A stretch of DNA of 64,000 nt from ZC4RG29 sp964521255 (GCA_964521255.1 CAZFRM010000003.1:62001-126000); one strand, 5' to 3'; shown: positions 25,414-33,590, counted from the first letter of the stretch. Notes: generated by a model not told the origin, from the sequence alone. Program-made: numbers and translations.

Positions 25414-26259
25414 TTAGATTTTTATTTCAGGATGAATTTTTAACATAAGCTCTTTCACTGCTTGCGGAAGACGTGGTCCAAAATTGGACATCATAACCAT
25501 GTTTAGTTCGATGATATTTTTTTTCTTCCCCGCAGTGGTCTGGTCGACACCTTGTATTTGCAGTGCACCTTCTACACCACCGAGACTTTCAAGTCCGGAG
25601 TCACCGAACAACAAATAATCCGGATTGGCGACAATCATCGCTTCGGTGTTGATAGGTTTATATCCGGTAACACCTGCTACAGGTGTACCACCCGCCATGA
25701 GAATAAGGTTTTCAGAGAATGTTTCTTTGCCAGCAACCATTTGCGTTCCTTCTCCTCTCGCATAGATGAAAAGCACTTTTGGTTTTGTGGTAGTCTTTTG
25801 AAGAAGTGTGTTTACCTCACTCAACTCTTTATCCATACGAGCGATCAATGCTTTCCCCTTCTCTTCGTCATTAAGAATTTTTGCAACATCACGAATCAAC
25901 TTCTTTGTTGCTTCAAGCGAGTACGGTCCATCAAACTGGTGAACATTGACACCGGAACTTTTTAGTTGATCCGGTAACTCATCGCGTACATAATTATCAG
26001 TAAGAAGTACAAGGGTTGGATCTTCAGAGAGTATTCCTTCAGCAGAAATTCCTGTGCGATATCCTATAGAGGGAAGGCTGTTCATTTGTGGCGGATAGGT
26101 ACTGGTGCGATCCGTTGCCACAATTTCCTGGCAATGTCCCAGCTCGCATACGATCTCCGTTAACACACTTCCAACGGTAATAATGCGATTGCTTTTTTGT
26201 TGCGCCTTAACGGGAAATAGAGCGGCAACTATTAATAAAACGAATAATAAATGTTTCAC
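25414..26259 (-). CDS. hmuT: periplasmic heme-binding protein HmuT
   Basis: About 281 residues. A periplasmic binding protein of the cluster III type (HmuT/FhuD-like): ITVGSVLTEIVCELG, IGYRTGISAEGILSEDPTLVLLTD and NPDYLLFGDSGLE. I choose GTG at 26259, giving MKHLLFVLLIVAALFPVKAQQ, a clean signal peptide. The longer frame starting with TTG at 26283 would run through a 19-base palindrome and the predicted transcription start and is unlikely. First gene of the heme operon hmuTUV-S-R-Y. Confidence 0.9.
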   Translation of the reverse strand: MKHLLFVLLIVAALFPVKAQQKSNRIITVGSVLTEIVCELGHCQEIVATDRTSTYPPQMNSLPSIGYRTGISAEGILSEDPTLVLLTDNYVRDELPDQLKSSGVNVHQFDGPYSLEATKKLIRDVAKILNDEEKGKALIARMDKELSEVNTLLQKTTTKPKVLFIYARGEGTQMVAGKETFSENLILMAGGTPVAGVTGYKPINTEAMIVANPDYLLFGDSGLESLGGVEGALQIQGVDQTTAGKKKNIIELNMVMMSNFGPRLPQAVKELMLKIHPEIKI

Positions 26260-26262
26260 TTT

Positions 26263-26312
26263 GTTTAGATTAATTCTAAACAAAAGTAGGCTTAGTGTTA
26301 GTCTAACGTCAA
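26263..26312 (-). promoter_or_regulatory. heme-operon promoter with two overlapping operator palindromes
   Basis: On the minus strand a -33 TTG (26312-26310) and the -7 element TACTTTTG (26288-26281) are 21 bases apart, a good fit to Bacteroidota promoters. The predicted transcription start, near 26275, falls inside GTTTAGATTAATTCTAAAC (plus-strand reading, 26263-26281), whose 7-base arms are perfect. A second palindrome, GTTAGTCTAAC (26297-26307), lies in the spacer and matches the core of DtxR/IdeR boxes (GTTAGSCTAAC). Binding there would block the polymerase. The palindrome core recurs before the ferritin gene. Confidence 0.7.
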
Positions 26313-26347
26313 TCGCTTAAGCAGGGTGTTTTTTAATTAACTCTATC

Positions 26348-26387
26348 AGGGTATGGTTACGTTAACCGCATAAACACGGTATACCCT
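26348..26387. other. inverted-repeat structure in the 266-base gap before hmuT
   Basis: AGGGTAT (26348-26354) and ATACCCT (26381-26387) enclose GGTTA/TAACC arms, making a possible cruciform or a transcript end for the response regulator gene at 26550. Nothing else was seen in 26313-26549. Confidence 0.3.
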
Positions 26388-26549
26388 ATCGAAGCTATCT
26401 ATGCTACCTTATCATGACGATGCTGACAGCTTACGCAGAGTTTATTCATAGGCCTATTTGAATTTGAATAAAGAATCGGAAAATATGGCAAAGGGTTAAT
26501 CGCCCGGATAGAGGCATAGTATTACCGAAGAAGGCAATGCTGTTAAAAA

Positions 26550-27203
26550 CTACTTGGGCTTGATGATGCCCAAATCCATCGCATAGATCACAAATTCTGT
26601 TGGCGATTTAATATTCAGCTTACGAATGATGCTCTTGCGGTGGGTATGAATCGTGTGAGGACTAAGGTGAAGTTCATCAGCAACTTTTTGTGTTGAATAA
26701 CCATTGGCAATGTAACGGAGAATCTCAGTTTCACGAACCGTAAGCACAGTAGGGTCACAAGCTTCCGGCTCAGGAGAAAACGTTTTCTCCATGATGATAT
26801 CTAATATTTTATGACAGAAAAATTTTTCTCCTTTTGCAGTTGATTGAATGGCATGCAGAACTTCCTCTCTACTGCATTCTTTGGTGAGGTAGCCTTTAAT
26901 TCCTAACTGCAGAATGTCTAAAATATTTGCTTTATTATTATCGGAGGAGATGATGAGAACATTTGTGTCTTTAGAAAGGGAGGTCGCTTCTTTAATGTCA
27001 TTGCCGTTAATGTATCCCGGAAGATTGTAATCGGCTATTAGTAAAGTGGGCTTATGAGTGGATATCAGTTTGGGCAGATCACTTTTATTCCTGACCACAT
27101 CAACAATATCAATTCCCTTTGACCCCGATAAAAAATACCTTAGTCCCGCAGCGGTCAGCTCCTGGTTATCTGCTAATAGTATTCTTATTTCCTCACTTTT
27201 CAC
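26550..27203 (-). CDS. orphan LuxR-type response regulator
   Basis: A 217-residue NarL/FixJ-type regulator: receiver domain with D12 (LLADNQE, the second acidic residue replaced by Asn), phospho-acceptor D58 (LLIADYNLP) and a GYLTKE lysine; C-terminal helix-turn-helix LTVRETEILRYIANGYSTQKVADELHLSPHTIHTH. No kinase is adjacent. It lies between the heme operon and ferritin and is divergent from ferritin, so it may belong to the same iron/redox circuit, but this is only a position argument. Confidence 0.88.
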   Translation of the reverse strand: MKSEEIRILLADNQELTAAGLRYFLSGSKGIDIVDVVRNKSDLPKLISTHKPTLLIADYNLPGYINGNDIKEATSLSKDTNVLIISSDNNKANILDILQLGIKGYLTKECSREEVLHAIQSTAKGEKFFCHKILDIIMEKTFSPEPEACDPTVLTVRETEILRYIANGYSTQKVADELHLSPHTIHTHRKSIIRKLNIKSPTEFVIYAMDLGIIKPK

Positions 27204-27258
27204 CTTTTAAGACTACCTTGTTAGGATAAGTTTAGACCAAATTGCAATACTATATCTT

Positions 27259-27277
27259 ATTTAGAATTAATCCAAAT
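27259..27277 (+). promoter_or_regulatory. putative iron-responsive box before ferritin
   Basis: TTTAGAATTAATCCAAA at 27260-27276 differs by a single base from TTTAGAATTAATCTAAA, the minus-strand reading of the palindrome at the heme-operon start. In this divergent region DtxR-like half sites (GTTAGGATAAG at about 27220) are also present. It is 67 bases before the ferritin ATG. Activation or repression cannot be told from position. Confidence 0.6.
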
Positions 27278-27343
27278 AATATTAACAGCCTTTTTTGCGC
27301 AGGAAATTCAAGGAACTTAACTTGAGGCTAGATTAAAATATAT

Positions 27344-27901
27344 ATGAAAGAACAATTCATTACTCCGAAACGCTCGTTGACAAAAGAGACAGAGCAGTTA
27401 TTGAATAACCAGATTATGATGGAGGGAAAGTCATCAGCGGCTTATCTTTCCATGGCATCGTGGTGTGAGACCAAAGGATATGATACGTCTGCACAATTTC
27501 TCTATAAACATTCTGAAGAGGAGCGCATGCACATGCTTAAATTATTTCACTATGTGAATGCGGCAGGAGGTCATGCCATTCAACCTCAAACTTCTGAAAT
27601 GAAACATGCCTTCAAAGGTCTTCGTGAAGTTTTTGACCAGGTGCTTTCACATGAGCTTGAGGTGACGAAATCCATTAACAACATTGTAGATCATTGCTTT
27701 CAAACAAAGGATTTTGCAACATTCAACTTTCTGCAATGGTATGTCCAGGAACAACGCGAAGAAGAAACATTGGCACGGAGAGCCGTTGAGATCTTTGATA
27801 TTATCGGTGAAGAAGGCGTAGGATTGTGGATGATCGATCAGGAAATTGGTAAGCTTGAAGCGTATGCTGCGAAGATTTCTGGCAAAGCAACAAGACCTTA
27901 G
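27344..27901 (+). CDS. ftnA: ferritin (non-heme, FtnA-type)
   Basis: A 185-residue four-helix ferritin that stores iron. All ferroxidase ligands known from E. coli FtnA are present at a constant offset of +10: E27, E60, H63, E104, Q137 and E140. An N-terminal extension of about ten residues precedes the first helix. It is a single-gene unit with its own 12-bp terminator hairpin. The upstream box shared with the heme uptake operon suggests common iron control. Confidence 0.95.
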   Translation: MKEQFITPKRSLTKETEQLLNNQIMMEGKSSAAYLSMASWCETKGYDTSAQFLYKHSEEERMHMLKLFHYVNAAGGHAIQPQTSEMKHAFKGLREVFDQVLSHELEVTKSINNIVDHCFQTKDFATFNFLQWYVQEQREEETLARRAVEIFDIIGEEGVGLWMIDQEIGKLEAYAAKISGKATRP

Positions 27902-27921
27902 GATTTCTTAATAATTTCACA

Positions 27922-27958
27922 AAAGGTTTCTGATTACTCAGAAACCTTTCTGTTTTTA
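27922..27958 (+). terminator. intrinsic terminator of the ferritin gene
   Basis: AAAGGTTTCTGA (27922-27933) pairs perfectly with TCAGAAACCTTT (27938-27949) around a TTAC loop, followed by CTGTTTTTA. The rest of the gap to the metalloprotease shows nothing recognisable. Confidence 0.85.
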
Positions 27959-28073
27959 TACCGGTCACAATTATTACTCACCTGGGTCGTTCAATTTCAC
28001 AGGTTCGCTGAAACACACCATTCCATTTGAATGTTTAACTTACTGAGTATTATGGAAGAATATTGAGCTTAGT

Positions 28074-30587
28074 ATGTGCAAAAAATTCCTCATTCTAGTT
28101 GCTTTTACCGGCATTATCAGCCTGGCGCAAGGACAAACTCCAGTCGATACAGTTCTTATTCTGCCTGAAATAGTGATAGAACTTGATTCTATTGAACTTG
28201 ATTTTATTGAACCTGAAAATCCTTCATCCGTACCGCAGGGAAACAATCAACTCTCAGCTCCACGGCATTACCGGCAGATTATTAAATCCAATGCCATTAC
28301 GCGGAAAGGGTTATTTACGGTTCACAAAGTTGATGATGATTATTATTTTGAAATACCCGACAGTTTACTGGGAAGAGATCTTTTGGTAGTAAGTCGTATT
28401 GCGCGAGGTGCGGCAGGAGTAAGACCAGGCACTTCCGGTTATGCCGGAGATCAAATAGGCACCACCGTTATCCGATTTGAAAAAGGCCCGAGTCATAATA
28501 TTTTTCTTCGAAGAATTTCTTTTGCTGATAATCTTGGCGACAGTACTAATTCCATGTTCAATGCAGTGGTTAGATCAAATCTGCAACCTCTGGCTGCTTC
28601 TTTTGGTATTAACGCTTACGCTCCGGATAAAAAAGCAAGTGTTATTGAAGTGACTAACTATCTAAATGGTGATAATAATATTTTATTCTTCTCACCAGGA
28701 ACCAAGCAACAAATGAAGGTTGGATCCATGCTCAGCAACATGTGCTACATAAAAGACGTTCAGCCGTTTCCGCTCAACGTTGAGATACGAACAATTAAAA
28801 CCTATGATCAACAAAATGAATACGGAGGCAGTTTTACATGGGAGTTAAACACCTCCGTTCTGCTACTTCCTAAAACTCCGATGAGAAAGCGGTTCGCCGA
28901 CAGAAGGGTGGGTTATTTCACAGAACGCTATACAGACTATGGCAGCAATCCACAAGGTATAGAAGTTGTCAATTACATTAAACGATGGCGGCTTGAACCA
29001 AAACCTGAGGATATAGAAAAATATAAACGAGGTGAGTTGGTTGAGCCTATGCGTCCAATACTCTTTTATATCGATCCGGCTACGCCTAAAAAATGGGTTC
29101 CTTACCTGATACAAGGTGTTCAGGACTGGCAGGTAGCTTTTACACAGGCAGGCTTTAAAAATGCAATCATTGCTAAAGAAGCGCCGACAGCTGATGAAAA
29201 TCCAGATTGGAGTCTTGAAGACGCCCGCCATTCTGTAATAGTTTATAAACCATCTTCTCTTGCCAATGCTACTGGACCCATTATCACTGACCCCAGGAGT
29301 GGTGAGATTTTAGAAAGCCATATTAGCTGGTACCATAATCTTATGTCGCTGTTGCGCACATGGTACATGGTGCAGTGCGGTGCAGTCGATCCGCGTGCAC
29401 GAAAAATGAATTTTGATGATGAATTGATGGGCAGTCTTATACGTTCAGTGGCATGCCACGAAGTTGGTCATGCACTTGGATTACTTCATAATTTTGGCGC
29501 AAGTTCATCTACGCCGGTTGAGGTTCTCCGCAATAAAGAGTATGTCGAAAAATACGGATATTGTTCATCCATCATGGACTATGCACGCTTCAATTATGTA
29601 GCCCAACCGGAAGATTCAATTAGTGAAAAAGGTTTGATTTCAAGAATTGGTCCTTATGACATATGGGCGATAGAATGGGGTTACCGACTTTTTCCAGACA
29701 TCCAGTCTTCTGATGATGAGAAACTAAAGATGAACACCTGGACAAGAGAAAAAGCATCGCATAAAATATTATGGTTTGGTTCGGAGTTTGCCACAGACGA
29801 TCCGCGCGCTCAAACAGAAGATCTTGGTGATAATGCAATGAAAGCGGGTGCTTATGGAATAAAAAATTTACAGCGCATAGTGCCCAATCTTCTTGAATGG
29901 ACGAAAAGAGAGGGCACAGGATATTCCGGGCTTTCGGAAATCTATTCCGGGGTTACTACACAATATTCAAATTACCTTCGCCATGTTACCCGTTATATTG
30001 GAGGTGAATACGAAACGTTAAAAGCTACAGAACAACCGGGTCCTATCTACCAGGCAGTGCCTGCTGAACGGCAGCGAGAGGCAATGCGATTTTTAGATGA
30101 GCAACTTTTTCAAACACCTTATTGGCTATTGGATACGGTTGTTCTGAGTCGCATTGGGGTTGCACCTCTGCAAATTGTAGGACGATATCAGATGGATGTT
30201 TTATCAAACTTGTTGGATCCCAACACCATGAACAAACTGGTTAACGCCGAGTCAATGCATGGCAATGAAGCCTATAGTCTATTAGCATTTTTCCAGGATC
30301 TGGAAACTTCAGTATGGAAAGAGCTTGATTCATATCAGCCTATCGATCAATATAGAAGAATGCTTCAACGATATTATCTTGAAAAACTAATCACATTAAA
30401 AAGCTCATCCACTGCTGGCCGGGGATATAATGACGTAATTCCAGTGATCACCGCTCAACTGAAAGGTCTGAGGAATAAAATCAAGTTGTCGTTAAAAAAG
30501 ACAAAGGACCCAATGACAATAAACCATCTTCAGTACTTATACGATGAGATCAATGCAGTTCTTCCTGCCGAAAACAAAATGCGGTAA
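28074..30587 (+). CDS. exported zinc metalloprotease (DUF5117/DUF5118 family)
   Basis: An 837-residue exported protein with signal peptide (ILVAFTGIISLAQG). The zinc motif HEVGHALGLLHNF begins at H462, i.e. HExxHxxGxxH of the metzincin clan, followed later by a Met-turn-like SIMDYARFNY. The flanking N- and C-terminal parts match large Bacteroidota/Proteobacteria proteins carrying DUF5117, DUF5118 and DUF4953. Its substrate is not known; a role in outer-surface or periplasmic protein turnover is inference. Single gene, converging with the Nudix gene five bases apart. Confidence 0.85.
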   Translation: MCKKFLILVAFTGIISLAQGQTPVDTVLILPEIVIELDSIELDFIEPENPSSVPQGNNQLSAPRHYRQIIKSNAITRKGLFTVHKVDDDYYFEIPDSLLGRDLLVVSRIARGAAGVRPGTSGYAGDQIGTTVIRFEKGPSHNIFLRRISFADNLGDSTNSMFNAVVRSNLQPLAASFGINAYAPDKKASVIEVTNYLNGDNNILFFSPGTKQQMKVGSMLSNMCYIKDVQPFPLNVEIRTIKTYDQQNEYGGSFTWELNTSVLLLPKTPMRKRFADRRVGYFTERYTDYGSNPQGIEVVNYIKRWRLEPKPEDIEKYKRGELVEPMRPILFYIDPATPKKWVPYLIQGVQDWQVAFTQAGFKNAIIAKEAPTADENPDWSLEDARHSVIVYKPSSLANATGPIITDPRSGEILESHISWYHNLMSLLRTWYMVQCGAVDPRARKMNFDDELMGSLIRSVACHEVGHALGLLHNFGASSSTPVEVLRNKEYVEKYGYCSSIMDYARFNYVAQPEDSISEKGLISRIGPYDIWAIEWGYRLFPDIQSSDDEKLKMNTWTREKASHKILWFGSEFATDDPRAQTEDLGDNAMKAGAYGIKNLQRIVPNLLEWTKREGTGYSGLSEIYSGVTTQYSNYLRHVTRYIGGEYETLKATEQPGPIYQAVPAERQREAMRFLDEQLFQTPYWLLDTVVLSRIGVAPLQIVGRYQMDVLSNLLDPNTMNKLVNAESMHGNEAYSLLAFFQDLETSVWKELDSYQPIDQYRRMLQRYYLEKLITLKSSSTAGRGYNDVIPVITAQLKGLRNKIKLSLKKTKDPMTINHLQYLYDEINAVLPAENKMR

Positions 30588-30592
30588 CCTGA

Positions 30593-31237
30593 CTAATCCA
30601 TTTCATGCAGAATATTTCTGAATTCACTTAAAATCATTGCCGTTGCTCCCCACACCATTTCGCCGTCAATCATAAAGTGAGGTGCAATTAATTTATAAAT
30701 TCCACCGACAACAATTTCTCCTTCCAGTGGCATATCCTCTTTTATTATCTCATCAAGTTCTACTGAAATTATTTTGGCAACTTCAACAGGATCGGGAGTG
30801 AATGTTGGTTTTGACTCAAGCACACCGATAACCGGTGTAACTAAAAAATTACTGGGAATAACATGAAAGTCACTTAACTGACCAATAACTTTTATGGTTT
30901 CTCTTCTAATCCCGATCTCCTCTTCACCTTCCCGCAAAGCGGCCATGATACGATCTTCTCCTTTTTCTGCTTTGCCACCCGGTAAACTTATCTGTCCTCC
31001 ATGAGGGCCTTGATATTCCGGGCGTTTTATTAATGGAAAATAAATTTTATTTTCTTTTTCATAAAGCAAGATCAAGACACCACCTGCTCTGGGCGCACTT
31101 TCATTTTTAAAAACTGGCCGGACATTTCCAACAGGACGCGCACGCATCAATTCATGCGCTGATGAACCCGGTAATTTATGGACTAATCTTTCCTGCAAAT
31201 AATTTGATACATCCGACAGGGAAAATATTTTCTTCAT
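30593..31237 (-). CDS. Nudix hydrolase, CoA pyrophosphatase-like
   Basis: A 214-residue Nudix enzyme. The complete Nudix box runs from G88 (G-x5-E94-x7-R102-E103-x2-E106-E107-x-G109). Just upstream is FPLIKRPEYQGPHGGQISLPGG, corresponding to the UPF0035 motif of coenzyme A pyrophosphatases (NudL/YeaB type). It would cleave CoA or related nucleotides to 4-phosphopantetheine and 3,5-ADP (family knowledge). Overlaps the TPR lipoprotein gene by four bases (ATGA at 31234). Confidence 0.88.
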   Translation of the reverse strand: MKKIFSLSDVSNYLQERLVHKLPGSSAHELMRARPVGNVRPVFKNESAPRAGGVLILLYEKENKIYFPLIKRPEYQGPHGGQISLPGGKAEKGEDRIMAALREGEEEIGIRRETIKVIGQLSDFHVIPSNFLVTPVIGVLESKPTFTPDPVEVAKIISVELDEIIKEDMPLEGEIVVGGIYKLIAPHFMIDGEMVWGATAMILSEFRNILHEMD

Positions 31238-32268
31238 TTTTTGATCTTCACTTCATTAAGCACAGCTGACTTATCGAAATATTCAGAGGCTTTTTGCATT
31301 TCTCCTTTTTGTTGATAGGCAATTCCAAGGTAATAATTTATTTTTTCAACGAAAGGTTCCATACTTTCAGCTTGTGTTAAAAGTCGAATTGCAGAGTCTG
31401 CATTTCCCTTCATCAAATAATAAATACCTTTATTTCGATATGCCCAGGCGTTGGACGGATCAATACTAATGCTTTGATCAATATCCGTCAGCGCGCGATC
31501 CACATCTTTATTCAAAAGAAAAATGTATCCACGATTGTTAAGATAGTATGGATCGTTTGGATTCAGACTAAGCGCTTTTCCAATCCATTCAAATGCCTTC
31601 GAATAATTTTGCCGCTCGCATTCAATCATTGACAAAGCATTATAAATATTTGCTTCATCAGGTTTTACTTTTTGTGCCTGTACCAATAAAGCTTCAGCGC
31701 TATCATATTGTTTCTCGTAGTACAATACAATTCCGAGGTTAACCATCACCTCAACATCATTCGGTTGAAGATGTTGAGCCCTGTGAAAAGCCTCCTTTGC
31801 CTTATTAAAATCTCTCAGCTTTGTATAAATCAATCCCTTTAAAAAATAGGTTACTGAAGTATCCGGTTTCTGTTCCACCAACTTATCTAAATCTTTCAAT
31901 GCGTTGTAATATTCCTTCAACTCATAGTAAACATTCGATCGATTAAATTGGGCATCCAGAAATTCAGGTCTGCATCGAATGGCTTTAGAATAAAATACCA
32001 ATGCTTCATCATATTTCTTCTGATGATAGGCTATGGTTCCTAAATTATTCAACGCATCCGCAAAGCAGGAATCAATGGTCAATGCTTCCTGATAGTAATG
32101 CTCAGCCTGCTCATAATTTTTCTTTGCCAACATATCGTTTCCTTTAATAAGAAAACGTTGGATTTTAACTTCATTGCTTTCGCAAGCAGTGAGCAGGCAA
32201 AAAGCAGAAAGCAAAAAGCAGAAAGTTTTAGTGGGGAAACGAAAGACTACACCCGGCATAGATTGCAA
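31234..32268 (-). CDS. TPR-repeat lipoprotein
   Basis: A 344-residue lipoprotein with lipobox LLSAFCLLTAC (Cys29, or 26 if started at the second Met). About eight tetratricopeptide repeats follow (for example DALNNLGTIAYHQKKYDEAL and DAQFNRSNVYYELKEYYNAL), giving a superhelical scaffold. The signal peptide is encoded by a tandem of two exact 14-base units (32197-32224), made of the same TTCTGC words found in the adjacent intergenic DNA. Overlaps the Nudix gene by four bases and so is probably co-transcribed with it. Partner proteins are unknown. Confidence 0.85.
   Translation of the reverse strand: MQSMPGVVFRFPTKTFCFLLSAFCLLTACESNEVKIQRFLIKGNDMLAKKNYEQAEHYYQEALTIDSCFADALNNLGTIAYHQKKYDEALVFYSKAIRCRPEFLDAQFNRSNVYYELKEYYNALKDLDKLVEQKPDTSVTYFLKGLIYTKLRDFNKAKEAFHRAQHLQPNDVEVMVNLGIVLYYEKQYDSAEALLVQAQKVKPDEANIYNALSMIECERQNYSKAFEWIGKALSLNPNDPYYLNNRGYIFLLNKDVDRALTDIDQSISIDPSNAWAYRNKGIYYLMKGNADSAIRLLTQAESMEPFVEKINYYLGIAYQQKGEMQKASEYFDKSAVLNEVKIKK
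32197..32224 (-). repeat. tandem 14-base repeat inside a signal-peptide coding region
   Basis: GCAAAAAGCAGAAA occurs twice in direct succession (plus-strand reading), encoding the hydrophobic Cys/Phe/Leu/Ala stretch of the lipoprotein signal peptide. The same words (TTCTGCTT, GCAGAAA) occur in the intergenic DNA at 32338-32392. Confidence 0.75.
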
Positions 32269-32337
32269 ATATAGAAATCAATAGCACTGCTTAACAGATA
32301 GAGAGAAGCCTAACAGTTGAAAGGTTTACTTAAGCTT

Positions 32338-32392
32338 TACACTTTCTGCTTTAAGCTTTTCTGCTTAAAAACATGCAGTTTTTAGCAGAAAA
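32338..32392. repeat. TTCTGC-word hairpin upstream of the his leader
   Basis: TTTTCTGCTTAAAAAC (32357-32372) and GTTTTTAGCAGAAAA (32378-32392) form a hairpin with one bulged base; another TTTCTGCTTTAAGC copy precedes it. It lies ahead of the his leader peptide. The rest of 32269-32449 shows no ORF. Confidence 0.5.
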
Positions 32393-32449
32393 TTTAAATG
32401 AAATTTTGAATTCTAAACTTCATTACATTACTTCGCAGGGCAATTAACA

Positions 32450-32527
32450 ATGAGCAAATTCGTAAACATAAGCCTTCACCACCACCATCATGGAAAAAAC
32501 ACGATGAGTGGCAGGTCTATGTTCTAA
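32450..32527 (+). CDS. hisL: his operon leader peptide (25 aa, five consecutive His)
   Basis: A 25-codon ORF whose codons 10-14 are five successive histidine codons (CAC CAC CAC CAT CAT), beginning MSKFVNISLHHHHH and ending in TAA at 32525-32527. It stands 135 bases before hisG. Ribosome stalling at the His codons when charged His-tRNA is scarce would let the antiterminator form. Too short for routine ORF calling. The analogy to the enterobacterial hisL is functional and does not imply common descent. Confidence 0.9.
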   Translation: MSKFVNISLHHHHHGKNTMSGRSMF

Positions 32528-32581
32528 ACTTATACAAAGAAATATAAGAGGCTTGTCACGGTGTGGCAGGCCTTTTTTTTT
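32508..32581 (+). terminator. his operon attenuator: antiterminator and terminator
   Basis: The terminator is GGCTTGTCAC (32550-32559) pairing with GTGGCAGGCC (32563-32572), loop GGT, followed by nine T. The competing antiterminator is GTGGCAGGTCT (32508-32518) with AGGCTTGTCAC (32549-32559): 11 consecutive pairs including three G-U. The antiterminator strand also partly pairs with CC..CACCAC in the His-codon region, giving the protective 1:2 stem. These are exactly the mutually exclusive structures of a translation-coupled attenuator. Confidence 0.85.
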
Positions 32582-32587
32582 AACACC

Positions 32588-32645
32588 ACCCACCCCTAAA
32601 TCCCCTAAAGGGGACTAGTCCCCTTTAGGGGATTTAGGGGTGGGT
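32588..32645. repeat. 58-base perfect palindrome, CCCCTAAAGGGG type
   Basis: The arms are 29 bases each with no loop (centre ACT|AGT at 32616/32617), built from nested CCCCTAAA/TTTAGGGG units. It lies between the his attenuator and the hisG start codon (32663), so it would be part of the his mRNA leader. No T-run follows. Confidence 0.85.
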
Positions 32646-32662
32646 AAACGAAAACAAGAAAT

Positions 32663-33523
32663 ATGAACACTATACTTCGCATTGCAATTCAAAAATCCGG
32701 GCGCTTACAAGAGGGCTCCCTTCAACTTTTAAAAGAGAGTGGTCTTTCTTTTAGTAATGGAAAAGATCAGTTGAAGGCGCCGGCAAGAAATTTCCCCGCT
32801 GAGGTTCTTTTTCTCCGCGATGATGACATACCACAATATGTAGAGGACAATGTAGCAGACGTTGGAATTGTTGGTGAAAATGTTGTGGCTGAAAAACAAA
32901 AGAACATTAAGATTGTGAAGCGGCTTGATTTTGCAAAGTGCCGTCTTTCACTTGCTGTTCCACGCTCTGAAAATTATGATGGCTTGAGCTGGCTAAAAGG
33001 AAAGAACATTGCTACCTCCTACCCTAATATTGTCCAGGATTTTCTGAAGAAGAATAATATAGAAGCAGGTATACATGAGATCAGCGGATCAGTTGAGATT
33101 GCACCTGGAATCGGACTCGCGGAAGCAATATGCGACTTAGTGAGTACGGGAAGTACATTGCTAAGTAATGGCTTGCGCGAAGTTGAAGTAGTAATGCAAT
33201 CAGAAGCTGTGCTTACTTCCAATCCTATGCTCACCGCAGAAAAGAAAGCTGTGCTTGACAAGCTTCTCTTTCGTATAGAAGCTGTTCAAAAAGCAAAGAA
33301 TAATAAATACATACTGTTAAACTGTCCCAACGAATCCATAGAGAAAATAACCAATGTTATTCCGGGGATGAAGAGTCCTACGATAATGCCATTAAGTCGC
33401 GAGGGATGGAGTTCACTTCATTCGGTGGTAGATGAAAATGATTTCTGGGAAAGAATAGATCAGCTTCGTTCATTCGGAGCAGAAGGAATATTGGTAATAC
33501 CGATTGAGAAAATGATTGTATAG
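32663..33523 (+). CDS. hisG: ATP phosphoribosyltransferase, long form
   Basis: A 286-residue HisG, first enzyme of histidine synthesis: ATP plus PRPP to phosphoribosyl-ATP. The N-terminal IAIQKSGRLQEGSL and the PRPP-binding region EIAPGIGLAEAICDLVSTGSTL are diagnostic. The C-terminal 75 residues (IEKITNVIPGMKSPTIMPL) form the ACT-like regulatory domain of the long form, so no HisZ is needed and feedback inhibition by histidine is expected. First structural gene behind the attenuator. Confidence 0.95.
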   Translation: MNTILRIAIQKSGRLQEGSLQLLKESGLSFSNGKDQLKAPARNFPAEVLFLRDDDIPQYVEDNVADVGIVGENVVAEKQKNIKIVKRLDFAKCRLSLAVPRSENYDGLSWLKGKNIATSYPNIVQDFLKKNNIEAGIHEISGSVEIAPGIGLAEAICDLVSTGSTLLSNGLREVEVVMQSEAVLTSNPMLTAEKKAVLDKLLFRIEAVQKAKNNKYILLNCPNESIEKITNVIPGMKSPTIMPLSREGWSSLHSVVDENDFWERIDQLRSFGAEGILVIPIEKMIV

Positions 33524-33590
33524 TTCACAGATAACGGCCTGCCGACATAGGTAGGATCACTGGTCACAGGAGCTTTTTGATTACAAGACT

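Noticed and set aside
26260..26283. TTG start extending HmuT by eight residues
   Set aside because: The extension consists of the operator palindrome and lies over the predicted transcription start; the GTG at 26259 gives a standard signal peptide.
32196..32226. CRISPR-like repeats
   Set aside because: Only two adjoining 14-base units without spacers; no CRISPR array or cas gene anywhere in the window.
32450..32581. T-box riboswitch as explanation of the his leader
   Set aside because: No specifier stem or the T-box sequence TGGNACCGCG; the His-rich ORF and competing stems explain it better.
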